NCBI RefSeq assembly: GCF_000224145.3
Contig: NC_020166.2
Span: 62,051-126,050, forward strand
Direction of reading: 5' to 3'
Source of the DNA: Ciona intestinalis
Taxonomy: Eukaryota > Chordata > Ascidiacea > Phlebobranchia > Cionidae
DNA length: 64,000 nucleotides
Shown: piece after piece, positions 16,743-27,435 of the stretch
Layout of the letters: the number at the start of each line of letters is the position of its first letter
How positions within the stretch are numbered: position 1 is the first letter of the stretch
The notes under the pieces: model-generated
What the model saw: only the letters and a program-made list of their open reading frames with translations
What the model was told of the DNA's origin: nothing
Databases searched by the model: none
Made by a program: the position numbers and the translations under genes

Positions 16743-19419
16743 CTAGGTCGACTTTTTCTTTAACATTTGCTTTTGATTCACGATTTCAAGCTTGGAGAAA
16801 AAAGCTTTTGAAGAAGTTAAACCTTCTTCCTTCTTGCCCTGGAATAAAATACAAAAGTGAAATGAATGAATAAATGGAGATCTTTTATCCTTACGTGGAG
16901 GGCAACGACACCCGTGTAGCACAGATATTCAACAAATTATTTTAATGTCGCTATAAACTACATTTAATGTTCATTTCCAAAAAATAGCAGTTTTTATAAC
17001 GATAATTAGAAAGACTCATATACCTATTACCTACTTCGTACTAATAAAACATGTAAATGCAAAACTTTGTAATTGCTATTCGGACAAAACAAAATTTGTC
17101 AGTTTTTCTTAACATTAAGTTATTTTTACTAGGTGTTTGTTTCCTACCTTAATAATAGTGGTTTGACTTCCTTTCATTTTAGCGCTCTGTTCAAGTTTTT
17201 GAATGGCTTGTACAGCTTGTAACTTTTCGTTGGTGTCCGCCAACAAACGTAGCTTCGATTCGCGAGCTTTGGAACGAAGCTGTAAAGAGACAAGCTTAAA
17301 ATAAACAAACAAAACTAATCGCTCTAGACAGATATCATAGAATGACTTTAGCAGGGTGATTCTTGTGCAAAGAAATACAGTAAGGATTTGGTCATCTGGA
17401 CATCTGATGCTACGAAAATGTAACAGACAAAAACCCAACAGATTGTTTAATAAAATATATATATTTTGCCTAAATGGCATTTTCAGTCTTTCTACCAAAA
17501 AGCTCTCTTACTTTTTGTCGCACTTTCTTTTTTCTTCTGTCTCGTTTCCGATCTGTTGAAGTTTTTTCTTCTTCCGCTTTTTCCTCCGTGTTCTTGTGAA
17601 TTTCTTCCGGAGCCAATTTACTGGCATCAGTGTGCGAGACAGGCTGGACTTCCTCCATTGCAATGGTGGGAAGATTCGTCACAACCTGAATATATATTTG
17701 AATAAATAAGCGGGAATGATTATTTCAATAAAATTAACAATAACAATTAAAGAACACATCAAAGCCTAAATATATTTTATGTACTTAATTAAATGGATGA
17801 GAAACTTCTTTAAATCAATATTACAAATTAAAATGATAATCAATAATTGATATAACATGTCACTCACAACCTAAATATAATATATTTGAATAAATAGACG
17901 AAAAAACTTATTTGAACCAATATACCACTCAATAAGGAAAACAAATGGAAAAAAATTATTTTAATCAAAATAACAATTAATATAACACAATACTGTGGAA
18001 GATAAATACTTTGAAATTAACACTTCCGATTTAGTGTAGCATATTCCTATGTAATACTGAATGTTGAACATATAAAATAAAGGTTTCGATATAATATATA
18101 GCTCAGTAAAATCATACCTGTATTTCAGGAGTGGGGGCAGACGCATGGAAATGGAAGTTAGACAAAGCATCCAATTTCTTGAACAAATTCTTCATTAAAG
18201 ACTTGAGTTCCACATGAGTTGGGTCTTCTTTTTCCTCTTCCTTTGCTCCAGAAGTTTTTGCAATATATTCCTTCTCGTATATATCTTGGAGTGATTGTTT
18301 CGATTTTTCTGAATCTAAAACGACCTTTTTCTTAAACTCGTGAACGTTCTTAACCTCCTTTATTTTTCTCTCCACATCATCCCACGATTTATCTTTTATT
18401 CTCTGCTTAATAATTTCTTCCACATCTCGAGTTTGTTCATCGGTTATTTCCGGAGCAGTTCTCTCTCCTTTATCAAATGTTAAAACTTCTTCAAGCAAAC
18501 TGTTCACAGGCCTCTTTTCAGCTGTTGTTTCTCCCTTCATTTGCCAATCTTTTTCCTCCAGCGCTCGACTCTCAAGCTGCTTGATTTGCTTCTTCATTTT
18601 AACTTGTTGCGCTTGATGTGGCGTCTTCTTTTCCACCTCCACTTCAACTTCCTCTTCTTCCTCATCTTGAAATGATTCCTCTATTTCAGGATTTGAATCT
18701 TTGTTACTGTTCCCCCCGAAACCAGGAAAAAAGTCGTCATATTTCACGTCCCTCGCCGATTTTTTCACCTCAGCATCTTTTCCCACCTCGTGATCCTCAC
18801 TTTGATCGCTTTCAACATCTGGAAACTCTTCCTCTTCATCTGTTGACGGGATGTCATCAAAAAGATCAATTTCATCATCACTATCATCTTGTTTGTTATC
18901 TGTCTCCTGCTTATTTAACATCTTCTCCATATGCCGGAGGCTGAAAAACTTATCGTCAACTTCAGTTTTTTCCATTTTTTCCATCGAAACGCCACTTTCT
19001 GCGTCAACATCAACCTCAGCTGTTTCCTCTGGATCATTTTCTTCCATATTTTCGTCACTTTGACTTTCCTCATCCGCGCTCACATCTGATGCATCCTGGT
19101 CCCCATTTTGTTTGATCACCGGAATTAAACTGATTTCAGCGTCCCGGTTACAACTGTGTACTTGCCTTGTACAAGTTATAATATTTGAATTATTAAAAAG
19201 CTCAATCTGTTGCCATATTTGTTCATCGTCAAACTGTTTTGTGTGCAGTTCCGGCAATGCGTTAATTTTAGAGGAAAATTTACTTTTTTCATTGCAGAGT
19301 TTGTATAAAGCAGAGGAAATATCAACCAACTGACCAGCAACTTGTGCATCCCCGTTTAGAAAAGGTAACGGGTCTCTAGTTAAGCTCTCGCTGTTAGTTA
19401 GACACTTTTCAATGTCCAT
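16743..19419 (-). CDS. MPHOSPH10: U3 snoRNP protein MPP10
   Basis: Four exons on the minus strand: 19419-18118, 17685-17512, 17279-17148 and 16838-16743. Every junction is phase 0 with GT/AG, giving 568 codons with stop (567 aa; human 681). The family is a component of the U3 small nucleolar RNP / small-subunit processome, with IMP3 and IMP4, needed for 18S rRNA processing in the nucleolus. The long acidic central region (many DDEID, DEEEEE runs) is typical. The conserved C-terminal half includes DWQMKGETTAEKRPVNSLLE, SWDDVERKIKE, a DALSNFHFHASAPTPEI block at the exon 1 end, and VVTNLPTIAMEEVQPV at the exon 2 start, all matching vertebrate MPP10. The last exons are lysine/arginine-rich and end with SSKAFFSKLE. 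The start is the first ATG; an AG acceptor (ctgctgcag) sits two bases upstream of it. Confidence 0.97.
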
Positions 19420-19424
19420 ATCTG
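19420..19424 (-). promoter_or_regulatory. Possible spliced-leader or 5' UTR acceptor of MPHOSPH10
   Basis: Minus-strand sequence ctctgctgcag ends two bases before the ATG. Tunicates trans-splice a short leader to such sites, so a minimal 5' UTR is plausible; a normal 5' intron is equally possible. Confidence 0.35.
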
Positions 19425-19556
19425 CAGCAGAGCAGGATTAGTCAAACAAATCGACAACGGATGTATCTATAAGGCTATAACCTTCTAGTATGCTGAGTTT
19501 TATGACTGAAATGCACCAAACTAACATTAAGGTTACTGTTCACCATAAAAGAAATT

Positions 19557-19696
19557 GGTGCTAGTGAAGAATTCCCCCCCACCTTATTTGCTAACCACTA
19601 ACCCCTATTACCACTAACTCCCTAAGCATCAACACCTAACCTAAGGGTTGGTGGTTAGCAAATAAGGTGGGGGGGGGGAGATTCTTCGGTAGCACC
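19557..19696. mobile_element. Palindromic MITE-like element (GGTGCTA family)
   Basis: Inverted ends ggtgctagtgaag and cttcggtagcacc, with inner inverted blocks ccaccttatttgctaaccac and gtggttagcaaataaggtgg that pair perfectly across 20 bp. A related stretch occurs near 28277-28410. Confidence 0.75.
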
Positions 19697-19734
19697 GAAG
19701 ATTAAACCTATATACTTACTTAGTAAACTTACTA

Positions 19735-19830
19735 ACTTACTTTATCCTCGCATGGCGGGGCAACAACAGTCATTATAACACAGCCTAGCGGAATTTCTGT
19801 TTCATACACAAATAACCACGTATGTAACTT
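19735..19830 (-). mobile_element. SINE tail unit
   Basis: Minus-strand single tail unit (tttatcctcgcatggcgggg, acagtcattataacacag). Confidence 0.65.
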
Positions 19831-20004
19831 TTAGGACGTTTATTCTCTATGCCTGAAAAATACTTTGTAAAGTAACAAAAAGCTAATACATATCGCTACA
19901 ATTACTCTTTTTAGATCCAAAACTACATAAGACTGATTAGTCATGCGTGCAATAATGACTAATCATGCGTATCATCTAAGTTTTTTTTATAGAAATCACA
20001 ATGA

Positions 20005-20080
20005 ATGAAATTTATTTTGACTCTTCGATCACGATAACGAAGATCAGGAGAAGATCGGGAAAGTTTAAATCTATCTTTTC
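20005..20080. repeat. Repeat with ctcttcg hairpin
   Basis: tttattttgactcttcgatc followed by cgataacgaaga resembles 36945-36975 (ttattggtctcttcgatt, cggtagcgaaga). It is probably the end of an interspersed repeat of unknown class. Confidence 0.4.
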
Positions 20081-20094
20081 TAATGATCTCGTTA

Positions 20095-20285
20095 GGCGCG
20101 GTAACTCAGTCGTCACTAATGGCTTGTTAAAATTGTCAGCCACACAGGAAAAATAATCACCAACAAAGTTACATAGGCTACATGGTAACTGGTAAGCAGG
20201 CACGAAGTGTATGAAACAGAACGCTCGTGTTATAACGACTGTAGTTTTCCGGCCCGCAAGAATAACGCAAGTTACATTCATCCAT
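20095..20285 (+). mobile_element. tRNA-derived SINE, middle and tail
   Basis: ctcagtcgtcactaatggct, ttgtcagccacacaggaaaa and gaagtgtatgaaacagaacg in order, plus strand. Confidence 0.7.
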
Positions 20286-20764
20286 TCAACTTTTCACTTT
20301 TGTTTTCAGTTGTCATTATTCAAATCATTACCAACACCATGTTTCCAGCGCAGCAGTTATAATACAGCTGATGGCGATTTCTTAATTTATCCATCTCCTA
20401 TTTCGAGCATGTTTCTGCCTCATCAGTCGGCAGAAACGTTGACTTCTCCCACTCCTGAGGAGTAACTCGTCTCTCTTGGAGCCTCCGTCCAATCATAGCT
20501 CGCCATTTGCTCCCACGCGCACAGAACTTGCATTCCAGTTCGGACTGTGCTTCAACAATTCGCGATTTCGGTCACTTTTCGCAAATTATTCACCAAAATG
20601 CGAGATTTCTAATTGCTCCTTCAAAAAGCTTTAAAACACGCGCGAGAATCTGAGGTTTGGCTATTTGTGTTTATTTGCTCACTAAGGGACCTGTAGAACA
20701 GACATTTTGTTGCTCGTTCCGTTGGTTTTGTGTTCTTGTTGTTTTTGTTTTTTTTATTTAAAGT

Positions 20765-20975
20765 TGAATGTATGCAATAACTTTCTTCGCGCGGTCGGAA
20801 AACGACAATCGTTATAACACGGGTGCTCTGTTTTATACACCTTGTGCCCGCTTACAAGTTAACATGTATGTAACTTGTTTATCCTCGCATGGCGGGGAAA
20901 CGACAGTCATTATAACACGGGTGCTCTGTTTTTATACACCTCGTGCCCATTTTAAAGCTACCACGTATATGTAAC
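20765..20975 (-). repeat. Two tandem SINE-tail units
   Basis: Two minus-strand units (ttataacacgggtgctctgt twice; cacctcgtgccc). Adjacent 20286-20760 and 20980-21230 hold no recognised gene. Confidence 0.7.
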
Positions 20976-21233
20976 TTATATTTTACTTAAATCAACCCGT
21001 AACCACCCTTGCGGGCATTTTCCTTTTAAGGTGTTTTTCAGATCACATAGGTTGGGGACTGTTACTGTTATAGTTAGCGCCTAAAGCAGGGAGTCTTATT
21101 TAGACTGACCCACTGTATATCGTGGTGCCAGAACGCGCAGAGCAAGGTGGACCTGTTTTCTGCAGATAGGGTGTGTGTGTATCGGTGCCTGAAATCCTGT
21201 TTACCTGCGTCAATCAAGTTAGTAATGCGAATT

Positions 21234-21432
21234 TAGTAGCTTTGGGGAAGATGGGACACCTTTAGCACACAATATCAAAATATCCTGATCGCACTTTAAA
21301 CAGTTAACTCTGCAGTCTACGAGTCGTGAGGATACGGTTTTTATAATTCTTTGAATGTTCTTTGTTTACTACCACCACATGAAACGAGAAAATAGAATGA
21401 TAAGCTGTCCCGTTTTACCCCGCCCTACTATA
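21234..21432 (+). mobile_element. Palindromic MITE, subfamily A
   Basis: Left end tagtagctttggggaagatg; right end ttttaccccgccctactata. Forward interior. Confidence 0.8.
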
Positions 21433-22139
21433 TATTAAGATTATAATGGTGTATTTACTTGTGAAATAATATGTTTTTGTCTTGACTGGCCCACAAGAAG
21501 TTTACGGGCAAACTGAGTGATTATTCTATGGGCAAACGACTGCATAAAAACGCTAGCACAACGACTGCACGAAATGTTGGGCAAATAAGGTAAGCAAAAC
21601 AATACGTTCATTCATTAAGTAGCGAAAAGAACTAATTACATCAGTTATAATTTAATGCGACGGTTTGCTTGCTTTTAGGCAATGTGTTGTTCAATGTCTG
21701 GCAAAGTACTATAATTGGCACAATTTTTCTGTCCCATTAACTGATGTGGTTTTTGATTGGTAGCTTCACTATATATATCAATGGTTATTATTGTTATTAT
21801 AGAATCTTTTATATTTTAGTGAAGTATAGTCTATTAATTACTTCCGTTCATGCATGGCTTAGACTTTGGAGCAAATGTTGGTTGGCGGTCTACACACAAG
21901 CAACACAGTGCATGGATCAGTATAAAGCAACTATACAGTTAAGTTATAGCGCATGACATGTATAGGAAAATGTGAATAAGTGTCAGGCACATGCATAATA
22001 TAACAACGGCTGTACTACATATGAATCCGTACATGAAGAAAATGTGGAGTTAATTTAAGTTAAAGCAAACGAAGCCACGCTAGTACCAATGCAGTTCGAT
22101 TGATGCCAACACTATAGTTTAGACAGAATTATAGAGTTA
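21433..22139. other. Intergenic, no gene seen
   Basis: Low-GC sequence with stops in all frames and no recognised repeat. Confidence 0.4.
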
Positions 22140-22322
22140 AGTCCGGCGCCGTGGCAAAGCGGTTTGTGTGCCTGCCTGTAACCAAATATCCAAAAACATA
22201 ACCACCCACAAAGTTACATACATGGTACTTCGTAAGCTGGCATGAGGTGTGTTAACCCGTGTGATAACGACTGTCGTTGCCCCGCCACGCAAGGATAAAG
22301 TTAGTTACATTTATTCATTCAC
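22140..22322 (+). mobile_element. tRNA-derived SINE with internal deletion
   Basis: Head gtccggcgccgtggcaaagc is joined directly to the late middle and tail (acccacaaagttacatacat, ccccgccacgcaaggataaa); the box B region is missing. Confidence 0.75.
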
Positions 22323-22376
22323 AAAACAGTTGTTGCCAGAAATCAGAAACAGTATTAGCATTGCAAAGGCTTCAGT

Positions 22377-22568
22377 GTATGTGGGGTAAGATGGGATACC
22401 ATGAGCACCTGAATCTCATATTTTTAGCTGGGTTTTAAACAATTGAAAAAACCCTTTTGTAGTCGCTAGGCTACGGTTTTAAAGTTCTGTAAAGATCTTT
22501 GTTTACTACAAAATGAGATGAAAAGGGATAGAAAACGACTTTCTCATCTTACCCCACCCTACCATAAT
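22377..22568 (+). mobile_element. Palindromic MITE, subfamily B
   Basis: Left end gtatgtggggtaagatggga; right end catcttaccccaccctacca. Forward interior, diverged. Confidence 0.75.
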
Positions 22569-22602
22569 ATTTTGTATGCAGACAAATAGAAACTAAAACG
22601 CC

Positions 22603-23641
22603 ATGCACTTGTATTCTGCTGCGACAATTATTCTGGTGTGCTTGCTAGCCGTACCGTTGACCCATCAGCGCGGCAGAGATGAATTTAACGAGAAACCCGC
22701 GGCGGATGCTATTCATACTAGAAATGGGCGCCGTAGATTGGTGTAAGTACGCATATTTAACAAGTTTCACCACTTGTATGATACTGTGGGGTACGATAGG
22801 ATATTGTTAGCAACTTAATTCCAAAATATCCTGAACTATATAATAAAAAAGCTCTAGTTTTTAAATATTAAACAAATGTATTTTTAGGTACAATCAACAC
22901 CATGAAGAAATAGCCGTTAAAGGTATGGATGTTAACTAAAGTAACTTATTGGTGCTTGGCTTGGTGAAAAATGTCAGTCGTTATAACACGGTTGTTCGGT
23001 TTCATCCACCTCGTTCCATCACACGCTTATGAGTTACCATGTATGTAATTTATTTATCCTCGCATGGCACCTAGGGCAACGACAGTCGTTATAACACGGG
23101 TGTTCTGTTTCATACACCTCGTGCCCGCGTACGATTTACCACGTATGTGACTTATTTATCCTCGCATGGCGGGACAACTACAGTCGTTATAACACGGGTT
23201 TTCTGTTTCATACACCTCGTGCCCGCGTACGATTTACCACGTATGTGACTTATTTATCCTCGCATGGCGGGACAACTACAGTCGTTATAACACGGGTTTT
23301 CTGTTTCATACCCCTCGTGCCCGCGTACGAGTTACCACGTATGTGACTTATTTATCCTCGCATGGCGGGACAACTACAGTCGTTATAACACGGGTTTTCT
23401 GTTTCATACACCTCGTGCCCGCGTACGAGTTACCACGTATGTGACTTATTTATCCTCGCATGGCGGGACAACTACAGTCGTTATAACACGGGTTTTCTGT
23501 TTCATACCCCTCGTGCCCGCGTACGAGTTACCACGTATGTGACTTATTTATCCTNNNNNNNNNNNNNNNNNNNNNNNNNNNNNNNNNNNNNNNNNNNNNN
23601 NNNNTTTAAAAGAAATTGAAAGAATGAAAATTGATTCGTGA
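22603..23641 (+). CDS. Candidate secreted peptide precursor
   Basis: Exon 1 (22603-22742) starts MHLYSAATIILVCLLAVPLT, a textbook signal peptide (hydrophobic core, then small residues), and continues through HTRNGRRRLV, which contains a Gly-Arg-Arg-Arg site of the kind used for cleavage and amidation of neuropeptides. It ends at a strong GTAAGT donor. A phase-compatible 35-base exon 2 (22888-22922, after ttttag, before GTATGG) adds YNQHHEEIAVK. A possible last exon at 23613-23641 would add EIERMKIDS and stop, followed by AATAAA at 23691-23696; it sits right after an assembly gap, so exons may be missing. No known precursor is recognised, and no function is claimed beyond probable secretion. 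The first exon is the best-supported part. Confidence 0.45.
22781..22860 (+). mobile_element. MITE fragment, subfamily B
   Basis: tactgtggggtacgatagga then tgttagcaacttaattcc; truncated. It lies in the intron of the 22.6 kb candidate gene. Confidence 0.55.
22955..23554 (-). repeat. SINE-tail minisatellite array, about 6 units, cut by a gap
   Basis: Consecutive ~97-bp units (gtgacttatttatcctcgca, gcgggacaactacagtcgtt, ataacacgggttttctgttt). Units from about 23150 on are almost identical, unlike other SINE tails, so amplification looks recent. The array runs into Ns. Confidence 0.9.
23555..23604. other. Assembly gap (50 N)
   Basis: Fifty undetermined bases, inside or at the edge of the tandem array; the true array length is unknown. 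Confidence 0.99.
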
Positions 23642-23690
23642 TGTTTGAAATGAAGATATCATATGATTTCATTGTGTTTCGGTAAAATGA

Positions 23691-23696
23691 AATAAA
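23691..23696 (+). terminator. Possible polyadenylation signal
   Basis: AATAAA 50 bases after the TGA proposed as the stop of the 22.6 kb candidate gene. Confidence 0.3.
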
Positions 23697-23906
23697 GTTA
23701 AACAAATACCGATGCAGTTTATACAAAAACAACTTCAAATTTTAAACGAAGTCGAATTTTATATTCCTACGGCGGAGTTATCACGAATGGGACTATGTCA
23801 TGGATCGCCCTTTTCGTAGATATTTGTCTCCGAATTTGTACAAGCTACTGCTTTGTAGGAATTAATTGGCGTTAAGTCTATTGTACACGCACATACCCGC
23901 ACACAA

Positions 23907-24605
23907 TCAGTGGCGCAGCCAGGGGGGTTCATGGTGTCAAGACCCCCCTTTTTAAACCAAAAAAAATATTTTTGACAATTTTTTGATAAGAACCTCTACT
24001 GCTATTGTTTTAACATTGTATGGTGGCATCCAGAAGCCTTTAAGCGTGACGCTTGCCTATGCCTATAATGTGGGTGAGGTTTAAAAGTGTGATGGTTTCA
24101 TCCTTAAAGGCAACAATCATTTCATTATGTGGGCGCAGCCAATTAGATTCCAGGACCCATATATTTGAGTAGATGTAAATTGTTTATGTGACTGCAGGCG
24201 ATTAGATCATAAGGCATGAAATAACAAAATGATAGTAAATGCAATATAGTTTATAGACTATATTGCACTACTATGCCACCATACAAAACTATAATGACTA
24301 TAATGCAATATAGTTTATATACTATACTATATCTACTGCTATAGTTTTAACATTGTATGGTGGCATTCAGAGGACGTAACATTGTATGGTGGCATCCAGA
24401 AGCTTATAAGCGTGACGTTATGCCTATGCCTATAATGTGGGTAAGGTTTAAAAGTGTGATGGTTTCATCCTTAACGGAAACAATCATTTCATTATGTGGG
24501 CGCAGCCAATTAGATCCCAGGACCCATATATTTGAGTAGATGTAAATTGTTTATGTGACTGCAGGCGATTAGATCATAAGGCGTGAAATAACCAAAAGGG
24601 TAAAA
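23907..24605. repeat. hAT-like end followed by two direct copies of a ~240-bp unit
   Basis: The segment starts with cagtggcgcagccagggggg. Two copies of a unit (about 23990-24240 and 24325-24595) then share acattgtatggtggcatcca, gtgatggtttcatccttaa and gactgcaggcgattagatca. A short palindrome around 24240-24310 (atagtttatagactatat) separates them. Confidence 0.65.
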
Positions 24606-24869
24606 ATAGGCATTTTTTCTGTCACTATTCAATATAAATATCTTTTCTTAAAAATAGGCGAACTTGAAAGGTATAGAAACTCAGATAAATCCAAAACAAT
24701 TTTAAGTCCTATATATTTGAGCACATCCAAATTGTTTGTGAGTGCAGACAATTAAATTAGTTTAGATTTACCAAAATAATAAGAAAATATGTCATTTATA
24801 GTCGAATGGTCGTTTACTAGACACTCAGGAAGTCGGGTGTCTATGCATGTCTTTCACTAGTTTTGTTAA
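24606..24869. other. Unassigned sequence before gap
   Basis: AT-rich, with a partly decayed third copy of the preceding unit (ctatatatttgagcacatcc, gagtgcagacaattaaatta). Confidence 0.4.
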
Positions 24870-25369
24870 NNNNNNNNNNNNNNNNNNNNNNNNNNNNNNN
24901 NNNNNNNNNNNNNNNNNNNNNNNNNNNNNNNNNNNNNNNNNNNNNNNNNNNNNNNNNNNNNNNNNNNNNNNNNNNNNNNNNNNNNNNNNNNNNNNNNNNN
25001 NNNNNNNNNNNNNNNNNNNNNNNNNNNNNNNNNNNNNNNNNNNNNNNNNNNNNNNNNNNNNNNNNNNNNNNNNNNNNNNNNNNNNNNNNNNNNNNNNNNN
25101 NNNNNNNNNNNNNNNNNNNNNNNNNNNNNNNNNNNNNNNNNNNNNNNNNNNNNNNNNNNNNNNNNNNNNNNNNNNNNNNNNNNNNNNNNNNNNNNNNNNN
25201 NNNNNNNNNNNNNNNNNNNNNNNNNNNNNNNNNNNNNNNNNNNNNNNNNNNNNNNNNNNNNNNNNNNNNNNNNNNNNNNNNNNNNNNNNNNNNNNNNNNN
25301 NNNNNNNNNNNNNNNNNNNNNNNNNNNNNNNNNNNNNNNNNNNNNNNNNNNNNNNNNNNNNNNNNNNNN
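24870..25369. other. Assembly gap (500 N)
   Basis: Five hundred undetermined bases, probably a default-size gap. Any open frame crossing it is meaningless. Confidence 0.99.
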
Positions 25370-25565
25370 CTGAGTTGGACCAATGACCGTTAAATTGCAT
25401 GTCCAGCTTATTATTCTGCTTAAATAAATCCGATGGGCGTTTTCTTTTACAATTGCGGCGAGAAAATAGAACGAGAAAAAGTATATCTAACACTATTGTT
25501 GGCAGTTTACTATTTTGGCAACAATTATGCTATTTTCTTATGAACTGTGGTATTGTCTATAATAA

Positions 25566-25763
25566 AATAGTAGGGTGGGGTAAGATGGGACACCTTCAGC
25601 ATATAATATCCAAATATCCTGATCAAGTTTTAATAAATTAACAACGGTCTATGGGAGTCATGGGGATGCGGTTTTATAATTCTTTGAATGTTCATTGTTT
25701 ACTACCAAATGGGACGATACAATAGAATGAAAAGGTGTCCCGTCTTCCCCCACCCTACTATAT
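25566..25763 (+). mobile_element. Palindromic MITE, near-consensus
   Basis: TIRs tagtagggtggggtaagatg and cgtcttcccccaccctacta; forward interior almost intact. One of the best copies. Confidence 0.92.
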
Positions 25764-26221
25764 ATTTAGCAACAAATCTACAATAAAATCAGCAAAACTA
25801 GGAAAAGACAACTATAGTCTTTGCTTCTCAATTCTCAACTCACAAACTTGTTACTAGCCTTCCTAGCGGCTCCTTTTCTATCTGGTAGTTTCAAGATCAA
25901 CAGACTTTGTGTATTCTGACTGGTAGTTTCAAGAAAAGCAACCTTTGTTCGTCAACATGGGTGTCTACCTTTACATGGAAGTTAGAATATGACTATTTCT
26001 TTACACAAAACATCGTACAACTACCTTTAGAGTTTGGCTGTTTTTAGGGGTTTAGAAATTATTAATATATGTATTCGCATATATAAATTTCAGTATACGA
26101 CCATTATAGCCGGGGGGGAATAGTCACGGAGGTGAATTAGCCGGTTCCGCAGACAAATAGGAAACAGAATATATTGACAAATATGCTATCTGTTTATTAC
26201 CTGCCGTATTGTCTATAATAA
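25764..26221. other. Intergenic, no gene seen
   Basis: Contains a short direct repeat (ctggtagtttcaaga twice near 25880 and 25920). Otherwise featureless. Confidence 0.4.
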
Positions 26222-26372
26222 AATAGCAGGGTGGGGTAAGATGAGACACCTTTAGCAGGGTGGGGTAGGATGAGACATCTTTTTATAATTCTTCGAATGT
26301 TATTTGTTTACCACCAAATGGAACAAGAAAATAGAATGAAAAGGTGTCCCATCTTACCCTACCCTACTATAT
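26222..26372 (+). mobile_element. Palindromic MITE with internal deletion
   Basis: The left end is partly duplicated (gcagggtggggtaagatgag, then gcagggtggggtaggatgag); the right end tcttaccctaccctactata is intact. Confidence 0.8.
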
Positions 26373-26686
26373 ATTTGCATTACATATTTTCCCTATCATT
26401 TTGGTTATTTCTAAACCTTAGAAACTAATTGCCTGTATACGCACTGCCTGGCACTCGCTTATAGAACTTGCATATGCTTAAATACCGCACTACCGCGCCT
26501 CGGAACCTAACCCACATCCGAAAAAAGCGTCACGCATAGGCTTGTTGCAACTCGACGCTTAAAGTGACCTCACATTACCCAACCACACGTTAACACTGCG
26601 GATATTTATCTCATTGAAGACTTTTCTCATGAAAACAGCCACGTTTAGCCGCTGACAGGCCCAAATATTTTCCATTTTGTCACATA

Positions 26687-26726
26687 TGACGTCACACTGC
26701 TGTCACGTGATTCTGTCTGGTATATA
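26687..26726 (+). promoter_or_regulatory. Core promoter: CRE, E-box and TATA box
   Basis: TGACGTCA at 26687-26694, an E-box CACGTG about 11 bases later and TATATAAAT near 26718 lie in order upstream of the first ATG of the small gene at 27436. Spacing predicts transcription from about 26748 rightward. Confidence 0.6.
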
Positions 26727-26814
26727 AATCGCTTTTTCCTTACTACAATAACGAGAACGATAAGTAACCAACTAACGCGACTTTCGGCACTGAGACCTCG
26801 AGGTTAGTCTAGGC

Positions 26815-27425
26815 CAGTGGTTCTTAAACTAGGGGGGCGCGCTCCGGGTAACACTCGGAATGGGGCGCGAAAAACTATAAAATAAAGTGTTATATGTCTT
26901 ATTACAGTGGTGTTCAAAAGGCTTAAATACGACGCACGTAAAAGTTAAATTAAAATAGCAAACCTTTAAGTCTGTTTTTTAACCTCTTACACATGCAAAA
27001 TGATGAGGTTTTAATCCCTATTATGACGCAAATAATCGCCGTGTGAATTGCTATTATGTCTTAATTAATTGCCAGGCAAAACCATCGCTATTATGATGCA
27101 ATGAATCCCTACTATTTCGTAACAAACAGTCTACCTAGCTAAGAAAAACATGGCAAATATAAGGCTAAACTATGACGCAAACGTAAACGGAACGGTTATT
27201 TGATTTCCCTTTTGCGTTGATCGCGATAATGTGTTTTACGCAATAATACAGATACAGTCAACCAAGGGGGCGAGGTTTAAAGCATGTCCAATATGTCAGG
27301 TTTGGCTGTGGTGGATCATGGCAGAAATTAATTGAACACCACTGTGATAATTTAACAGAAAGGGGGGGGGAATTTGTTTAGATCCTCATTCGGGGGGTGT
27401 GCTTCAAAAAGTTTAAGAACCCCTG
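26815..27425. mobile_element. hAT-type non-autonomous element with intact target duplication
   Basis: Inverted ends CAGTGGTTCTTAAAC and AGTTTAAGAACCCCTG are flanked by a perfect 8-bp duplication GTCTAGGC (26807-26814 and 27426-27433), the hAT signature. A second element with ends CAGTGGTGTTC (about 26906) and GAACACCACTG (about 27342) is nested inside. It has inserted between the TATA box and the ATG of the small gene. Confidence 0.9.
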
Positions 27426-27435
27426 GTCTAGGCTC

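Noticed and set aside
18618-19333. Plus-strand frames rich in Ser, Pro and His opposite MPHOSPH10
   Set aside because: Explained by the complement of the acidic codon runs of MPP10; no start, splice or family support.
20299-20465. Possible terminal exon after a ttttgttttcag acceptor, ending TLTSPTPEE
   Set aside because: The composition looks protein-like, but no upstream exon, no polyadenylation signal and no conserved family were found; it adjoins a SINE.
22955-23554. CRISPR-like array of regular repeats
   Set aside because: Units are about 97 bp with no variable spacers, and identical to SINE tails; this is an animal minisatellite.
24825-25493. Frames of about 180-220 residues crossing the 500-N gap
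   Set aside because: They consist almost entirely of undetermined bases.
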